Below are positions 42,791-53,068 of a DNA stretch of 64,000 nucleotides, piece by piece. Origin of the DNA: an uncultured Haliea sp. GTDB lineage: Bacteria; Pseudomonadota; Gammaproteobacteria; Pseudomonadales; Halieaceae. The position numbers and the translations under genes are program-made. The stretch's first letter is position 1. Every line of letters starts with the position of its first letter. The DNA is taken from positions 1 to 64,000 of the forward strand of contig CAJXUQ010000002.1 of the NCBI GenBank assembly GCA_913061145.1. The letters run 5' to 3'. Under the pieces are notes generated by a model that saw only the letters and a program-made list of their open reading frames with translations, was not told the origin of the DNA and ran no database searches.

Positions 42791-44710
42791 ATGACTGCGG
42801 ATGTGAAAAAAGAAACGCTTGGTTTTCAAACCGAGGCCCGCCAGCTGCTGCACCTGATGATTCATTCTCTGTACAGCAACAAGGAGATTTTCCTGCGTGA
42901 GCTGATTTCCAATGCCTCGGACGCAATCGACAAGCTCCGGTTTGCGGCGCTTGCCGACGACAGCCTGCTGGAAGGGCAGGGCGATTACGCGATCCGTGTC
43001 GACGTCGACAAGGACGCCAACACCATCACGATCAGCGACAACGGCATTGGCATGAACCGGGATGAGGTGGTCGAGAACCTCGGCACCATCGCCAAATCGG
43101 GCACGGCGGCCTTTCTGGAGAGCCTGAGTGGCGACCAGAAAAAGGATTCGCAACTGATTGGCCAGTTCGGTGTGGGCTTCTACTCGGCGTTTATCGTGGC
43201 CGATCGTGTGGAGGTGCACACGCGCAAGGCAGGTGCCGATGCGCAAAGCGGTGTGCTCTGGGAGTCCCACGGTGAGGCGGAATTCACCATTGAGCCCCGC
43301 GAAAAAGACACCCGTGGCACCACGATCACGCTTTTCCTGAAGCCCGCCTGCAGTGAATTCGCCGATGACTGGCGGGTGCGCAGCGTGATCAAGAAGTACT
43401 CCGACCACATTTCCGTACCGGTGATGATGCTGGAAGCGGCAACTGCCAGCAGCGATGATGACGACGCTGCGGAAGAAGCTGAGGCGCCACAGTACAAGCC
43501 GGTCAATGAGGCGACGGCGCTGTGGACACGTGCGCGTGCCGACATCAGCGACGAGGAGTACACGGCCTTCTATCGCCATGTGTCCCACGATTTTGAGGAG
43601 CCACTCAGCTGGAGTCACAACAAGGTTGAGGGCAAGCAGGAATATACCAGCCTGCTCTACATCCCTCGCCGCGCTCCCTTCGACCTGTGGAACAGGGACA
43701 TGAATCGCGGTCTCAAGCTGTACGTGCAGCGCACGTTTATCATGGACGACGCCGAACAGTTCCTGCCCCTGTACCTGCGCTTTGTCAAAGGGGTGGTCGA
43801 TTCCAATGATCTGCCCCTGAACGTGTCGCGGGAAATTCTGCAGCAGGACAGCGCTGTTGACGCCATGCGCAGCGCGCTGACCAAGCGTGTCCTCGACATG
43901 CTGGGCAAACTGGCGAAAAAGGAAGGCGATGACTATGCGACTTTCTGGAAAGAATTTGGCCAGGTGCTGAAAGAGGGGCCAGCCGAAGACTTTGGCAACC
44001 GGGAGAAAATTGCCGGCCTGCTGCGCTTCAGTACCACCCACACTGACCAGCCGGCTCAGGACCAGTCGCTGGCAGACTATGTTGGGCGCATGCAGGAGGG
44101 GCAGGACAAGATCTACTACGTGGTGGCCGAGAACTTCAACACGGCACGCAAGAGCCCGCACCTTGAAGTGTTCCGCAAGAAAGGTATCGAGGTCTTGCTG
44201 CTCAGTGACCGTGTCGACGACTGGTTGATGAACCAGCTGCAGGAGTTCGACGGCAAGAAATTCCAGGACGTGGCGCGGGGTGCACTGGACCTCGAAGAGG
44301 ACTCCGAGGAAGCGAAGGCCGAAAAGGAGAAACTCAAGCAGAACAGCGAAGCACTGGTGGAACGCCTCAGTGGCGCACTGGGTGATGCGGTGGCCGAAGT
44401 GCGGGCCTCATCCCGGCTCACTGAATCACCAGCCTGTCTGGTGGTGGGTGAATTCGACATGGGTGCGCAGATGAAGCGTATTCTCGAAGCAGCGGGTCAG
44501 CCGGTGCCGGACAGCAAACCCATACTTGAAATCAATCCCGTGCACCCGCTGCTGCAGATGCTGGACGCGGAACAGGATGAGGCGCGCTTCAGTGACCTTG
44601 CGCATGTGGTGCTTGACCAGGCCACGCTGGCTGAGGGAGGGCAGTTGGAAGATCCGGCTACTTTTGTCAGCCGTCTCAACAGCCTGCTGCTGCAAATGAG
44701 CAAGCGCTGA
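42791..44710 (+). CDS. htpG: Chaperone HtpG (Hsp90)
   Basis: A 639-residue cytosolic Hsp90. The GHKL ATPase domain has [35 protein letters not shown] and [11 protein letters not shown]. The middle domain has [20 protein letters not shown]-type sequence with the catalytic arginine region. A C-terminal dimerisation domain follows. The start is ATG 42791 with GAGGG at 42782-42786. A sigma-32-like promoter lies just upstream, consistent with heat induction. Confidence 0.97.
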   Translation: MTADVKKETLGFQTEARQLLHLMIHSLYSNKEIFLRELISNASDAIDKLRFAALADDSLLEGQGDYAIRVDVDKDANTITISDNGIGMNRDEVVENLGTIAKSGTAAFLESLSGDQKKDSQLIGQFGVGFYSAFIVADRVEVHTRKAGADAQSGVLWESHGEAEFTIEPREKDTRGTTITLFLKPACSEFADDWRVRSVIKKYSDHISVPVMMLEAATASSDDDDAAEEAEAPQYKPVNEATALWTRARADISDEEYTAFYRHVSHDFEEPLSWSHNKVEGKQEYTSLLYIPRRAPFDLWNRDMNRGLKLYVQRTFIMDDAEQFLPLYLRFVKGVVDSNDLPLNVSREILQQDSAVDAMRSALTKRVLDMLGKLAKKEGDDYATFWKEFGQVLKEGPAEDFGNREKIAGLLRFSTTHTDQPAQDQSLADYVGRMQEGQDKIYYVVAENFNTARKSPHLEVFRKKGIEVLLLSDRVDDWLMNQLQEFDGKKFQDVARGALDLEEDSEEAKAEKEKLKQNSEALVERLSGALGDAVAEVRASSRLTESPACLVVGEFDMGAQMKRILEAAGQPVPDSKPILEINPVHPLLQMLDAEQDEARFSDLAHVVLDQATLAEGGQLEDPATFVSRLNSLLLQMSKR

Positions 44711-44718
44711 GCTCTGCC

Positions 44719-44748
44719 CTGCGGGCCTGGTGCTTGCCACGCCCGCAG
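44719..44748 (+). other. Stem-loop after htpG
   Basis: CTGCGGGC and GCCCGCAG form an 8-bp perfect stem with a 14-base loop, 8 bases after the htpG stop. There is no U tract. Confidence 0.35.
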
Positions 44749-44833
44749 CACGGTGCCAAGCTGCAACGCGTCCGCGATGGCAGAACGCTTTACGGCGCCA
44801 TCAGGTTCAGGTCACAGCAACAGGGAGCACGCC

Positions 44834-45886
44834 ATGCCTCGTTCGCACCGGGTCGCCGTTCTCGGCGGGGGCAGTTTCGGCACCGTTATCGCCAATCTGA
44901 TCGCGGTGAATGGCCATCGCGTGGCCCTCTGGGGGCGCAATGCCGAGCGTGTCGACCTCATCAACACCCTGCGTGAAAACAGGGAGTATCTGCCCGGCTA
45001 TCGGCTGGACGACGGTTTGCGCGCCACCACGTCACTGGCCGACGCTGTCAGCGACACCGATATCGTCTTTGTCGCGGTGCCCAGCGCATCCTTCCGCCAG
45101 ATCGTGCGCGACGTGGCACCCCTGGTGGCCCCGCAGACCTGCCTGGTGAGCCTGACCAAGGGGATAGAGCCCGGTGGCTTTCGCCTGATGAGCGAGATCC
45201 TGCGGGAAGAGCTGCCAGCCAACCCGCGTGCTGTGCTCAGTGGGCCCAATCTGGCGAGTGAGATCGCGGCGGGGCAGGTTACCGGCTCGGTGGTCGCCAG
45301 TGACAGCGATGCACTGAACCGGTCACTGCACGACCTGCTGCACAGTGAACGCTTCCTGGTCTACGCATCACGGGATCTGTTCGGCGTGGAACTGGGCGGT
45401 GCGTTGAAGAATGTCTACGCCATACTCGCTGGTCTCTGTGCCGCCTTGTCCTTCGGCGAAAATACCGTCGGCATGCTGCTGACGCGTGCCCTGGCGGAAA
45501 TGTCACGTTTTGCGGTGCGCCTCGGGGCGAACCCGCTCACTTTTCTCGGCCTTGCGGGCGTGGGAGATCTCTTTGTGACCTGTTCGTCGCCGCTGTCGCG
45601 GAACTACCGCATCGGTTTTGCAGTGGGCAAGGGCGAGCCGCTGGACGCGGTGCTCGACGCGATGGATCAGGTCGCCGAAGGCATCAACACGCTGGCGCTG
45701 CTGAAAGCGGAGGCGGATCGGCGGGGTGTGCACATGCCACTAGTCAATGGTTTGTACGGAATTCTGTACGAGCAGCGTCCGGTCACGGAGATCTTCAGTG
45801 CTATGATGTCCCGCGAGCAGGCGCATGATGTGGAGTTTGCCGTGGGTGATTTTCACCCGACACACAGCGCAAGGAGAGAGGGTTGA
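44834..45886 (+). CDS. gpsA: Glycerol-3-phosphate dehydrogenase [NAD(P)+]
   Basis: A 350-residue dehydrogenase making sn-glycerol-3-phosphate from dihydroxyacetone phosphate for phospholipids. The NAD(P) motif VAVLGGGSFGTVIANL opens it. SGPNLASEI, the catalytic-lysine region ELGGALKNVYAILAG and LAGVGDLFVTCSSPLSRNYR follow. The start is ATG 44834 with AGGGAG at 44822-44827; the upstream open frame lacks conserved sequence. It overlaps the next gene by 4 bases. Confidence 0.96.
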   Translation: MPRSHRVAVLGGGSFGTVIANLIAVNGHRVALWGRNAERVDLINTLRENREYLPGYRLDDGLRATTSLADAVSDTDIVFVAVPSASFRQIVRDVAPLVAPQTCLVSLTKGIEPGGFRLMSEILREELPANPRAVLSGPNLASEIAAGQVTGSVVASDSDALNRSLHDLLHSERFLVYASRDLFGVELGGALKNVYAILAGLCAALSFGENTVGMLLTRALAEMSRFAVRLGANPLTFLGLAGVGDLFVTCSSPLSRNYRIGFAVGKGEPLDAVLDAMDQVAEGINTLALLKAEADRRGVHMPLVNGLYGILYEQRPVTEIFSAMMSREQAHDVEFAVGDFHPTHSARREG

Positions 45887-46470
45887 AGGTTTCCGTACAA
45901 CATTGCCGGGCAGCGTGTTTGCTGCTGGCCTGGGCTGTGGTAGCCGGCGCGGGTGCTGCAAGCGCCTCTGGCTACAGTCCGCAGGTGCTGGTGGACGAAC
46001 TCGAGGCGTTTCCCCACGCGCTGTCGATTGCGCGCAAACAGGAGGTGGTGCGGGATCACGAAATAGGTCTTGGACCCATTCAGAAATCCATGGGCGCCTG
46101 GGTATTTCGCGATAGCGTGCGTATGGATGGTGAACTGCAGCGCCTGACCTGGCAGATTGTCGACGGTTTTACCTCGCGCGAGGTACTGCAGCGGCTGGAG
46201 CAGAGCCTGTCTGCGCAGGAGCAGGCAACGCGCTTGTTCGGCTGCGATGGCCGGGCCTGTGGTTCGGGCTCACAATGGGCCAACAGGGTGTTTGGACAGC
46301 GACTGCTGTACGGCCGTGCCGACGACCAGAGTTACCGCGTTTATGCCGTGCAGACTACAGGGGCGGCTTACCGCGTGTTGCTGTACAGCGGCGCCCGTTC
46401 CTCCGATCGCCAGTATCTGCATCTTGATATACTCGAGGTCAACCCCGAGGTCGACGAAGGCCGGCTTTAG
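45883..46470 (+). CDS. DUF4892-like exported protein
   Basis: A 195-residue protein with a signal peptide of about 29 residues ending near ASA. The mature part resembles the DUF4892 family found beside gpsA in pseudomonads: [20 protein letters not shown], an early conserved segment, and [18 protein letters not shown] with a likely disulfide pair. Function is unknown; it is probably periplasmic. The TTG start at 45883 overlaps the gpsA stop and has AAGGAG at 45871-45876. Its TAG stop overlaps the converging folE stop. Confidence 0.7.
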   Translation: MKVSVQHCRAACLLLAWAVVAGAGAASASGYSPQVLVDELEAFPHALSIARKQEVVRDHEIGLGPIQKSMGAWVFRDSVRMDGELQRLTWQIVDGFTSREVLQRLEQSLSAQEQATRLFGCDGRACGSGSQWANRVFGQRLLYGRADDQSYRVYAVQTTGAAYRVLLYSGARSSDRQYLHLDILEVNPEVDEGRL

Positions 46471-47015
46471 CGGCCCAATTGCAGCAGCGACAGGAACTCG
46501 TCGCGCGTCTTCTGCTCGGTGCGGAACGAGCCAAGCATTGCCGAGGTCTTCATCACCGAGTTCTGCTTCTCCACGCCGCGCATCATCATGCACATGTGCT
46601 GTGCCTCGATGATAACGCCGACGCCCTCAGCGTCGGTGACGTCCATAATGGTTTGCGCGATCTGCGTGGTCAGGGATTCCTGTATTTGCAGGCGCCGCGC
46701 GAAAACATCGACGATGCGGGCGACCTTTGACAGGCCCAGCACCTTGCCGGTGGGAATGTAGGCCACGTGGCATTTGCCGATAAAGGGCAGTACGTGATGC
46801 TCGCACAGCGAATACAGCTCAACATTCTGCACCAGCACCATTTCACTGGAGTCGGAGGGGAACAGCGCATTGTTGACTACATCCTCCACCGACTGATGGT
46901 AGCCACGCGTGAGGAATTCGAAAGCCTTCGCGGCGCGCTTCGGCGTGTCAGCGAGGCCCGGCCGGGACAGGTCCTCGCCGATCGCCGCAATGATTTTCGC
47001 CCACTCTTGTTCCAT
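46467..47015 (-). CDS. folE: GTP cyclohydrolase I
   Basis: A 182-residue enzyme converting GTP to dihydroneopterin triphosphate for folate-type cofactors. Zinc and active-site motifs are [39 protein letters not shown] and the late cysteine in [11 protein letters not shown]. The start is ATG at 47015 (MEQEWAKI) with GGGGAA upstream. The frame extends 23 codons further without conserved residues. Its stop shares 4 bases with the convergent DUF4892-like gene. Confidence 0.95.
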   Translation of the reverse strand: MEQEWAKIIAAIGEDLSRPGLADTPKRAAKAFEFLTRGYHQSVEDVVNNALFPSDSSEMVLVQNVELYSLCEHHVLPFIGKCHVAYIPTGKVLGLSKVARIVDVFARRLQIQESLTTQIAQTIMDVTDAEGVGVIIEAQHMCMMMRGVEKQNSVMKTSAMLGSFRTEQKTRDEFLSLLQLGR

Positions 47016-47165
47016 GAATTGTTCCCCTGGTGACCACCCCGGTGGCGGGCCGAGGATAGTAGCAACCGCCCCGGATGAAGGCAAACCTGTAGCGACCTGG
47101 CCGGGCTCCGCGCGACCGGCAGATCGAGGCTACTGCCGCCGCAGCGGATCCATTACACTCGCCGC

Positions 47166-48089
47166 ATGCGAAGCAAACACATAACCTCGGTCGCCGCCGC
47201 GACCACCATCGGCGAAGCGCTGGAGCGGGTCAATGCCGCGCTGGAGGCGTCCCCCGCGTATTTTGGCCACGGCACGGATAACCCCTGGGACGAGGCGGTG
47301 CAACTGGTGCTGTGGTGTGCTGGGCTGCCCGCTGACAGTGACGACCGCGTGCTGGGCTTGCCGCTGACCGCAGCCCAGTCGGCCAGGGCTGCCGAGCTGC
47401 TGCAGCGACGGATTCAGGACCGCGTTCCCTTGCCCTACCTGACCGGCGAGGCGTGGTTTGCCGGGCTTCGCTGGCGGTGTGATACGCGCGCGATTATTCC
47501 GCGATCCCCAATTGCAGAGCTGCTGCGTGCCGGCTACCAGCCCTGGTATCAGGGACCCGGGCCTGCGCGGGTGCTGGACCTCTGCTGCGGCGGTGGTTGT
47601 ATCGGCCTCGCGACGGCGTGGTATCTGCCGGATGCCGAGGTTGACCTGATTGACCTGGACGCGGATGCCCTTGCGCTGGCGGCAGTAAATGCGCGGGAGC
47701 TGGGCGTGGAGGGCCGCGTGCGTATTCTACAGTCCGATCTGTTTACGGCAGTGCAGGGCAAGCGCTACGACATTATCGTCACCAACCCGCCCTATGTCGA
47801 TGCGACAGACCTGGCAGCCATGCCGGCGGAGTACGCCCATGAGCCGGCACTGGCACTCGGCTCCGGTGCGGACGGCCTGGATCTGACGCGACGGATCCTT
47901 GCCGAGGCGGCGGGGCATCTGCAGCCCCACGGACTGCTGGTGCTGGAAGTGGGCAACAGCTGGGAGGCGCTGGAGGAGGCGTTTCCGCAGCTGCCTTTTA
48001 CCTGGGTGGAGTTTGCCCACGGCGGTCACGGTGTCTGCGTCCTGACCGCTGCGGAGCTGCGTGAAAGTCGGCCAGCTGCGGGCTTATAG
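47166..48089 (+). CDS. prmB: Ribosomal protein uL3 glutamine methyltransferase PrmB
   Basis: A 307-residue SAM-dependent N5-glutamine methyltransferase. It has SAM motif [17 protein letters not shown] and catalytic motif [17 protein letters not shown], with the PrmB-type [15 protein letters not shown]. The N-terminal helical substrate domain contains [16 protein letters not shown]. It lies 37 bases before aroC, a common gammaproteobacterial order. Confidence 0.94.
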   Translation: MRSKHITSVAAATTIGEALERVNAALEASPAYFGHGTDNPWDEAVQLVLWCAGLPADSDDRVLGLPLTAAQSARAAELLQRRIQDRVPLPYLTGEAWFAGLRWRCDTRAIIPRSPIAELLRAGYQPWYQGPGPARVLDLCCGGGCIGLATAWYLPDAEVDLIDLDADALALAAVNARELGVEGRVRILQSDLFTAVQGKRYDIIVTNPPYVDATDLAAMPAEYAHEPALALGSGADGLDLTRRILAEAAGHLQPHGLLVLEVGNSWEALEEAFPQLPFTWVEFAHGGHGVCVLTAAELRESRPAAGL

Positions 48090-48126
48090 CGTATACTTGC
48101 ACGTTTCTGGCGGAGACCCCTTAACC

Positions 48127-49233
48127 ATGTCTGGCAATACTCTCGGCAAGCTGTTCACGGTGACCAGCTTCGGTGAAAGCCACGGCCCTGCCCTGGGCTG
48201 TATCGTCGACGGCTGCCCGCCCGGGCTCAGCCTGAGCACGGCGGACCTGCAGCGCGACCTGGATCGACGCAAGCCCGGTACCTCCCGATACACCACACAG
48301 CGGCGCGAGGCGGACGAAGTGCAGATCCTGTCCGGCGTGTTCGAAGGCCGCACCACCGGTACCTCAATCGGCCTGTTGATTGCGAACACGGATCAGCGCT
48401 CGAAAGACTACTCGAATATTGCCAACACCTTCCGCCCGGCGCACGCGGATTATACCTATCAGCAGAAGTACGGGTTTCGCGACTATCGGGGCGGCGGCCG
48501 CTCGTCAGCCCGGGAAACCGCGATGCGCGTGGCGGCGGGGGCGATTGCCCGCAAGTTTCTGCAGGAGCGCTACGGCATTCTCATTCGCGGCTATCTGGCA
48601 CAGCTGGGTCCGATCCGCGCCGACACCGTGCAGTGGGACAGTATCGACAGCAATCCGTTTTTCTGCCCGGATCCAGCGAAGGTGGCTGAGATGGAAGCGT
48701 ATATGGCGGCGCTCAATAAACGCGGTGATTCCATTGGCGCGCGGATCAACGTCGTTGCGAGCGGTGTCATGCCGGGCCTGGGCGAACCAGTGTTTGATCG
48801 CCTGGACGCGGATATTGCCCACGCCATGATGGGTATCAACGCGGTGAAGGGCGTGGAAATCGGTGCTGGCTTCGCCGTCGTCGAGCAGCAGGGCAGTGAA
48901 CATCGCGACCTGCTTACGCCGGAGGGTTTTGTCGGCAACAATGCCGGCGGCGTTCTGGGGGGGATATCCAGCGGGCAGGACATCACGGTCAGCCTGGCGT
49001 TGAAGCCGACCTCCAGCATCCGCCAGCCGGGTGCCACGATCGATACCTCGGGGGCGGCTATGGAAATGGCCACCCACGGCCGCCACGACCCCTGTGTCGG
49101 CATTCGGGCCACCCCCATTGCCGAGGCCATGCTGGCGATCGTGCTGATGGACCACGTGCTGCGCCACCGCGGGCAGAACATGGACGTCACCTGCGCGACG
49201 CCGGTACTGCCGGCGTCGGCGCCGGCGCGCTAG
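48127..49233 (+). CDS. aroC: Chorismate synthase
   Basis: A 368-residue FMN-dependent enzyme making chorismate, the last shikimate step. It starts with [20 protein letters not shown]. Conserved stretches are [40 protein letters not shown] and [17 protein letters not shown]. The start is ATG 48127; the frame extends upstream into the prmB end. Length fits the family. Confidence 0.96.
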   Translation: MSGNTLGKLFTVTSFGESHGPALGCIVDGCPPGLSLSTADLQRDLDRRKPGTSRYTTQRREADEVQILSGVFEGRTTGTSIGLLIANTDQRSKDYSNIANTFRPAHADYTYQQKYGFRDYRGGGRSSARETAMRVAAGAIARKFLQERYGILIRGYLAQLGPIRADTVQWDSIDSNPFFCPDPAKVAEMEAYMAALNKRGDSIGARINVVASGVMPGLGEPVFDRLDADIAHAMMGINAVKGVEIGAGFAVVEQQGSEHRDLLTPEGFVGNNAGGVLGGISSGQDITVSLALKPTSSIRQPGATIDTSGAAMEMATHGRHDPCVGIRATPIAEAMLAIVLMDHVLRHRGQNMDVTCATPVLPASAPAR

Positions 49234-49241
49234 CGCTTCCC

Positions 49242-49460
49242 GTGGCGCGCTCCCGACGGCGTTACCTGCGCACCCTCATTCTGGGGCTGCTGGCCATGGC
49301 GGCGCTGGTGTGGGGCGCAGTCGACAGCTTTGACATTCCTCTCGAGCGTATCTGGGACATGTTCCTGATGACCCTGATGGTCGTTGTCGCACTGGTGCTT
49401 GCCGCGGCCGCGACGGCCGCCCTGTGGATAGGTGTTCGGCGCCTCTCAACGCGCGACTGA
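49242..49460 (+). CDS. Small two-helix membrane protein
   Basis: A 72-residue protein with a basic N-terminus (MARSRRRYLRT) and two hydrophobic helices at about 11-28 and 40-64, ending in a basic tail. No family is recognised. The GTG start lies 8 bases after aroC, so it may be co-transcribed. The last 15 bases overlap the convergent GcvR-like gene. It is plausibly real because of its clean membrane topology and position. Confidence 0.55.
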   Translation: MARSRRRYLRTLILGLLAMAALVWGAVDSFDIPLERIWDMFLMTLMVVVALVLAAAATAALWIGVRRLSTRD

Positions 49461-49979
49461 GCTGTCACCGAGGTCGATCTCCAGCGTCATCTGCTCCGCA
49501 ATGCCGTCGAGGGCATCGGTCAGGGCTTCACGTGACGCACCCTGCGGGATTTCAGCAAGAATATCGGCACGGAACAGCAGTTCACCGCTCATCGGCGCGC
49601 TGCTGACCTCACTCTCCATATCGATGACGTTCACCTGCTCCGCGGCGAGTGCCCGGGAAATCTCGCGGACGATACCGGGCCGGTCCGGCCCGAGTACCGC
49701 GAGTGAAATACGCTGTCCTGCGGCGGGTGCGGTACCGGCGGTGGCCGGCGTGACACGCACACTGATGCCGCTGCTCGCAAGACCCTTCAGCGTCTGCTCC
49801 AGGGTGTCACCGGCGTCTTCCGGCAGTGAAACCAGTACCAGCCCGGCAAATTTTCCGCCCAGTTGGGAAAGGCGGCTCTCCTGCCAGTTGCCACCACAGC
49901 GCTCGATCGCGCTGGACAATTGTTCGACGAGGCCGGGACGGTCGTCGCCAATGAAGGTTACGATAAAAGAAGATTGCAC
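49446..49979 (-). CDS. Double-ACT-domain protein, GcvR-like regulator
   Basis: A 177-residue protein made of two ACT domains (FIVTFIGDDRPGLVEQLSSA and ISLAVLGPDRPGIVREISRA). This is the architecture of the glycine cleavage system regulator GcvR, which binds glycine and restrains GcvA. The likely start is GTG at 49979 with TGGAG seven bases upstream; an ATG at 49994 is also in frame. No gcv genes are nearby, so the target is uncertain. Confidence 0.72.
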   Translation of the reverse strand: MQSSFIVTFIGDDRPGLVEQLSSAIERCGGNWQESRLSQLGGKFAGLVLVSLPEDAGDTLEQTLKGLASSGISVRVTPATAGTAPAAGQRISLAVLGPDRPGIVREISRALAAEQVNVIDMESEVSSAPMSGELLFRADILAEIPQGASREALTDALDGIAEQMTLEIDLGDSSVAR

Positions 49980-50050
49980 GATCAGGCTCCACATTCATTG
50001 CGACAGCCCGTATATTAACCCGCAACCCCATGTGGCAGAAGGAAGCAACC

Positions 50051-50848
50051 ATGAAATATGTACTGGCATTGTTATTGGCCGTGGCCCTGGCTCCGGCACA
50101 GGCGGCCCTCGACTGGGAGACCGCACTGAATGGCGATCAGCGCAGCGCCGAAAACAAGGCGCGTGACAGCTCACGCCATCCCCGGCAGACACTGGAGTTT
50201 TTCGGCATTGAAGAAGGCATGACGGTCGTCGAGCTGTCGCCCGGCGGTGGCTGGTATACCGAGGTGCTGGCCCCACTGGTGGCGCCGAACGGGCAGCTCT
50301 ACGCGGCGCACTTCGGCATGAACCTGTCCTCCAACGCCTACTTTCGCAATGCACTCGGCGGGTTCCTGCAGAAGCTTGCCAGCAACAACGATCTGTACGG
50401 CCCGGTGAAAGTCACCCAACTGGCACCGCCGGACGAAGTCACGGTTGCACCGGCGGGCTCCGCCGACCTCATCGTGGCGTTTCGCAATATCCATAGCTGG
50501 ATGCGCATGGGCAGCCTCGATGCGACGCTGGCGGCTGCGTTTACTGCGCTCAAGCCCGGTGGCGTGCTGGGCATCGTGCAACATCGCGCACCCTCCGGCG
50601 ATGATCCTGCCGAAATGGCGCGCAGCGGCTACGTGACCGAAGCCTATGTCATTGCTGCAGCGGAGAAAGCCGGCTTCAAGCTGGATGCCCGCAGCGAGAT
50701 CAATGCCAACCCCCGCGATACCGCAGATCACGCCAACGGTGTCTGGTCGCTGCCGCCTGCCCTGCGCGGCGGTGATGAGGACCGCGCGAAGTTCGAGGCC
50801 ATTGGCGAAAGTGACCGCATGACGCTGCGGTTCGTGAAGCCGGCGTAA
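50051..50848 (+). CDS. Predicted exported class I methyltransferase-like protein
   Basis: A 265-residue protein. A signal peptide MKYVLALLLAVALAPAQAA precedes a Rossmann methyltransferase fold (VVELSPGGGWYTEVLAPLVA, then LYAAHFGMN and ALKPGGVLGIVQHR). Its family (COG4798-like, from memory) consists of predicted methyltransferases with signal peptides. SAM is not expected in the periplasm, so either it binds another ligand or SAM reaches it. The start is ATG 50051 with GAAGGAAG upstream. Confidence 0.72.
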   Translation: MKYVLALLLAVALAPAQAALDWETALNGDQRSAENKARDSSRHPRQTLEFFGIEEGMTVVELSPGGGWYTEVLAPLVAPNGQLYAAHFGMNLSSNAYFRNALGGFLQKLASNNDLYGPVKVTQLAPPDEVTVAPAGSADLIVAFRNIHSWMRMGSLDATLAAAFTALKPGGVLGIVQHRAPSGDDPAEMARSGYVTEAYVIAAAEKAGFKLDARSEINANPRDTADHANGVWSLPPALRGGDEDRAKFEAIGESDRMTLRFVKPA

Positions 50849-50851
50849 GCC

Positions 50852-51106
50852 TTGGCAGACCTGCTGGAAATACCGCCAGCCCGCCTCTCTGCTGAGGTGC
50901 TGGCGGCCCTGCTGGAGGAGTTTGCCAGCCGCGATGGCACCGACTACGGCGACCGGGAGCTTAGCCTCGCCGCCAAGGTGCAGCAGCTTCGCGCCCAGCT
51001 CGACTCTGGCGCGCTGGCGCTGTTGTATGACGGTGATAGTGAAGCCTGGGATCTGCTGCCGCGCGACAGTGCGAGCGTGTTGCTGTCAGGTGGCGTCCTG
51101 TCGTGA
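50852..51106 (+). CDS. yheU: YheU/UPF0270 family protein
   Basis: An 84-residue protein. The core IPPARLSAEVLAALLEEFAS followed by RDGTDYGDRELSLAAKVQQL matches YheU-type small proteins (conserved REGTDYG-like stretch, then KV and QL). Function is unknown. The TTG start at 50852 is the only start before the conserved core and has no strong ribosome site. It lies three bases after the methyltransferase-like gene and overlaps tusA by 4 bases. Confidence 0.72.
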   Translation: MADLLEIPPARLSAEVLAALLEEFASRDGTDYGDRELSLAAKVQQLRAQLDSGALALLYDGDSEAWDLLPRDSASVLLSGGVLS

Positions 51107-51342
51107 CGCGGCCAGCCAGTGACCACACGCTGGATGTGACCGGTTTGTATTGCCCGGAACCGGTCATGCTGCTGCACAATCGCATTCGCGATATGCAGGT
51201 GGGTGAGACCGTGTGCGTAGTGGCCACGGACCCGACCACGCAACGCGATATCCCCCAATTCTGCGCCTTTCTTGGCCACGATCTGCTCACCGAAACGGAG
51301 GAGGGCGGCGAGTTTCTCTTCCTGTTGCGCAAAGGCGGCTGA
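51103..51342 (+). CDS. tusA: Sulfur carrier protein TusA
   Basis: A 79-residue cytosolic sulfur carrier with the motif LYCPEPVMLLHNRI, catalytic cysteine C17. It relays persulfide sulfur from IscS toward tRNA 2-thiouridine synthesis and other acceptors. The GTG start at 51103 overlaps the yheU stop (GTGA). Confidence 0.88.
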   Translation: MTRPASDHTLDVTGLYCPEPVMLLHNRIRDMQVGETVCVVATDPTTQRDIPQFCAFLGHDLLTETEEGGEFLFLLRKGG

Positions 51343-51363
51343 ATGACCCCCGCTGGAGAGCCG

Positions 51364-51933
51364 ATGCCATATCATCAGCCGGTATTCTGCGCCGGCCGCG
51401 TAGAGCGGGTTTTCGCCGAGTGCTTCTTTCACAGCGAAAATACCCTGCTCTGTGGCGGCGCGGAAGAACCACTGTACGCGCCTGCCGTGCACCCGGGTGA
51501 GCCGCATCGACTGTGGTTTCGCGAAGACTTCTTTGCCAGTGCGCTGCACGAGAGCGCGCACTGGTGTATCGCCGGCAGCGCACGTCGGCAGCAGGTTGAC
51601 TTCGGCTATTGGTACGCCCCCGAGGGGCGCGATCCCGAGGCGCAGGCGGCCTTCGAGGCGGTGGAGGTTCGCCCACAGGCTCTGGAGTGGTGTTTTTCCG
51701 TGGCCTGCGGTTATCCGTTTCGTGTCAGCACCGACAACCTCGCGGCGGAGGGCGGCGTCGCCGCTGACCACAGTGCGTTCCGTGCTGCTGTGCGTCGCGA
51801 AGCGCTGCGTCTGTCTGGCGCCCCCCTGCCGCGTCGCGCGGCGGTGTTTTATCGGGCCCTGCAGGCGGAGTTCGGCAGAAGTGGACCACTCACGCCGGCC
51901 CTGATCAGGGCGACGGCAGCCCAGCCCGATTGA
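51364..51933 (+). CDS. epmC: Elongation factor P hydroxylase EpmC
   Basis: A 189-residue YfcM/EpmC-type enzyme that hydroxylates the modified lysine of EF-P. Conserved parts are ASALHESAHWCIAGSARR with metal-ligand-type histidines, VDFGYWYAPEGRDPE and FRVSTDNL. ATG 51364 has TGGAGAG at 51354-51360 and fits the short N-terminus of homologues. The alternative ATG 51343 lies right after the tusA stop. It overlaps pdxB by one base. Confidence 0.88.
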   Translation: MPYHQPVFCAGRVERVFAECFFHSENTLLCGGAEEPLYAPAVHPGEPHRLWFREDFFASALHESAHWCIAGSARRQQVDFGYWYAPEGRDPEAQAAFEAVEVRPQALEWCFSVACGYPFRVSTDNLAAEGGVAADHSAFRAAVRREALRLSGAPLPRRAAVFYRALQAEFGRSGPLTPALIRATAAQPD

Positions 51934-53057
51934 TGCGCATTCTCGCCGACCAGAACATTCCCGGCCTGGACGCATACTTCCACGCCCTCGGCGAGGTGCG
52001 TGTGATGGCAGGGCGGGACATTGCGGCTCACGACCTGCGGGATGTGGATGTGCTGCTGGTGCGCTCGGTGACGCGTGTGGATAACGCCCTGCTTCAGGGC
52101 AGCCGGGTGCGTTTTGTGGGGAGCGCGACGGCAGGGCTGGACCATGTGGACATCAACGGGCTCAAAGCAGCGGGTGTCGGGTTTGCCGCAGCGCCCGGTG
52201 CCAATGCCAATGCGGTGGTCGAGTACGTGCTGGCCGCTATCGCCGCACAGCCGGACATGCTGGAGCGGCTGCTTGATGGCGGACGCGTCGGCATTATTGG
52301 CTACGGCCACGTCGGACGCTTGCTGCGGGAGCGTCTTGCGGCGCTGGGCATTGCCAGCCTGCAGTATGACCCGTGGCTGGCGCCAGGCCAGGTGCCGGAG
52401 CCCGCCTCCCTGGACGCGGCGCTGGCCTGCGAGGTGGTGTCGGTGCACACGTCGCTGACTCACGACGCTCCCTGGCCCAGTTTTCACCTGCTGGGCGCTC
52501 CGCAGCTCGCCAGGCTGGGGCCGCAGAACCTGCTGATAAACGCGAGTCGCGGAGCGGTTGTGGATCAGGCTGCATTGCTGGCGCGGCTGCAGGCGCCGAA
52601 CCCGCCACAGTGCGTGCTGGACGTCTGGGAGTTCGAGCCCGAGGTCTCGGCCGCGTTGTTGCGGCGGGTGAGTCTTGGCACGGCGCACATCGCCGGCTAT
52701 AGCCATGATGCCAAACTGGCCGCCACGCGGCAGCTGGCACAGGCGGTGCAGAGCGCTTTCGGCCTTGTGCAACATGCCATCGCTACGGCGGCCGTGGCCG
52801 ATCCCCTGGTGCTCCCTGCGGGGTTGCGCGGCGTTGCTGTGCTGCGCTGGCTGTGTGGGGCGCGCTACGACATCCGGGCAGATGACCGCGCCCTGCGCGA
52901 GGCGGTCCTTGAGGTCGATGCGGATCGAGCCCGCAGGGCCTTCGATGAGCTGCGCAGGGGCTACCCCATGCGACGTGAACTGGCGGGCAGCCGCGTACAG
53001 GCCGGCAACGCAGAACAGCGCAGGTGGATAACGGCGTTGGGTGGGGACGTGCAGTAG
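51933..53057 (+). CDS. pdxB: Erythronate-4-phosphate dehydrogenase
   Basis: A 374-residue D-2-hydroxyacid dehydrogenase of pyridoxal phosphate synthesis. Motifs are MRILADQNIPGLDAYF, FVGSATAGLDHVDI, NAD motif VGIIGYGHVGRLL, INASRGAVVDQAAL and the catalytic histidine in HIAGYSHDAKLA. A C-terminal dimerisation domain is present. ATG 51933 overlaps the epmC stop (TGATG). It ends 11 bases from the convergent tRNA-Gly. Confidence 0.94.
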   Translation: MRILADQNIPGLDAYFHALGEVRVMAGRDIAAHDLRDVDVLLVRSVTRVDNALLQGSRVRFVGSATAGLDHVDINGLKAAGVGFAAAPGANANAVVEYVLAAIAAQPDMLERLLDGGRVGIIGYGHVGRLLRERLAALGIASLQYDPWLAPGQVPEPASLDAALACEVVSVHTSLTHDAPWPSFHLLGAPQLARLGPQNLLINASRGAVVDQAALLARLQAPNPPQCVLDVWEFEPEVSAALLRRVSLGTAHIAGYSHDAKLAATRQLAQAVQSAFGLVQHAIATAAVADPLVLPAGLRGVAVLRWLCGARYDIRADDRALREAVLEVDADRARRAFDELRRGYPMRRELAGSRVQAGNAEQRRWITALGGDVQ

Positions 53058-53068
53058 CGGGCAGGGGA

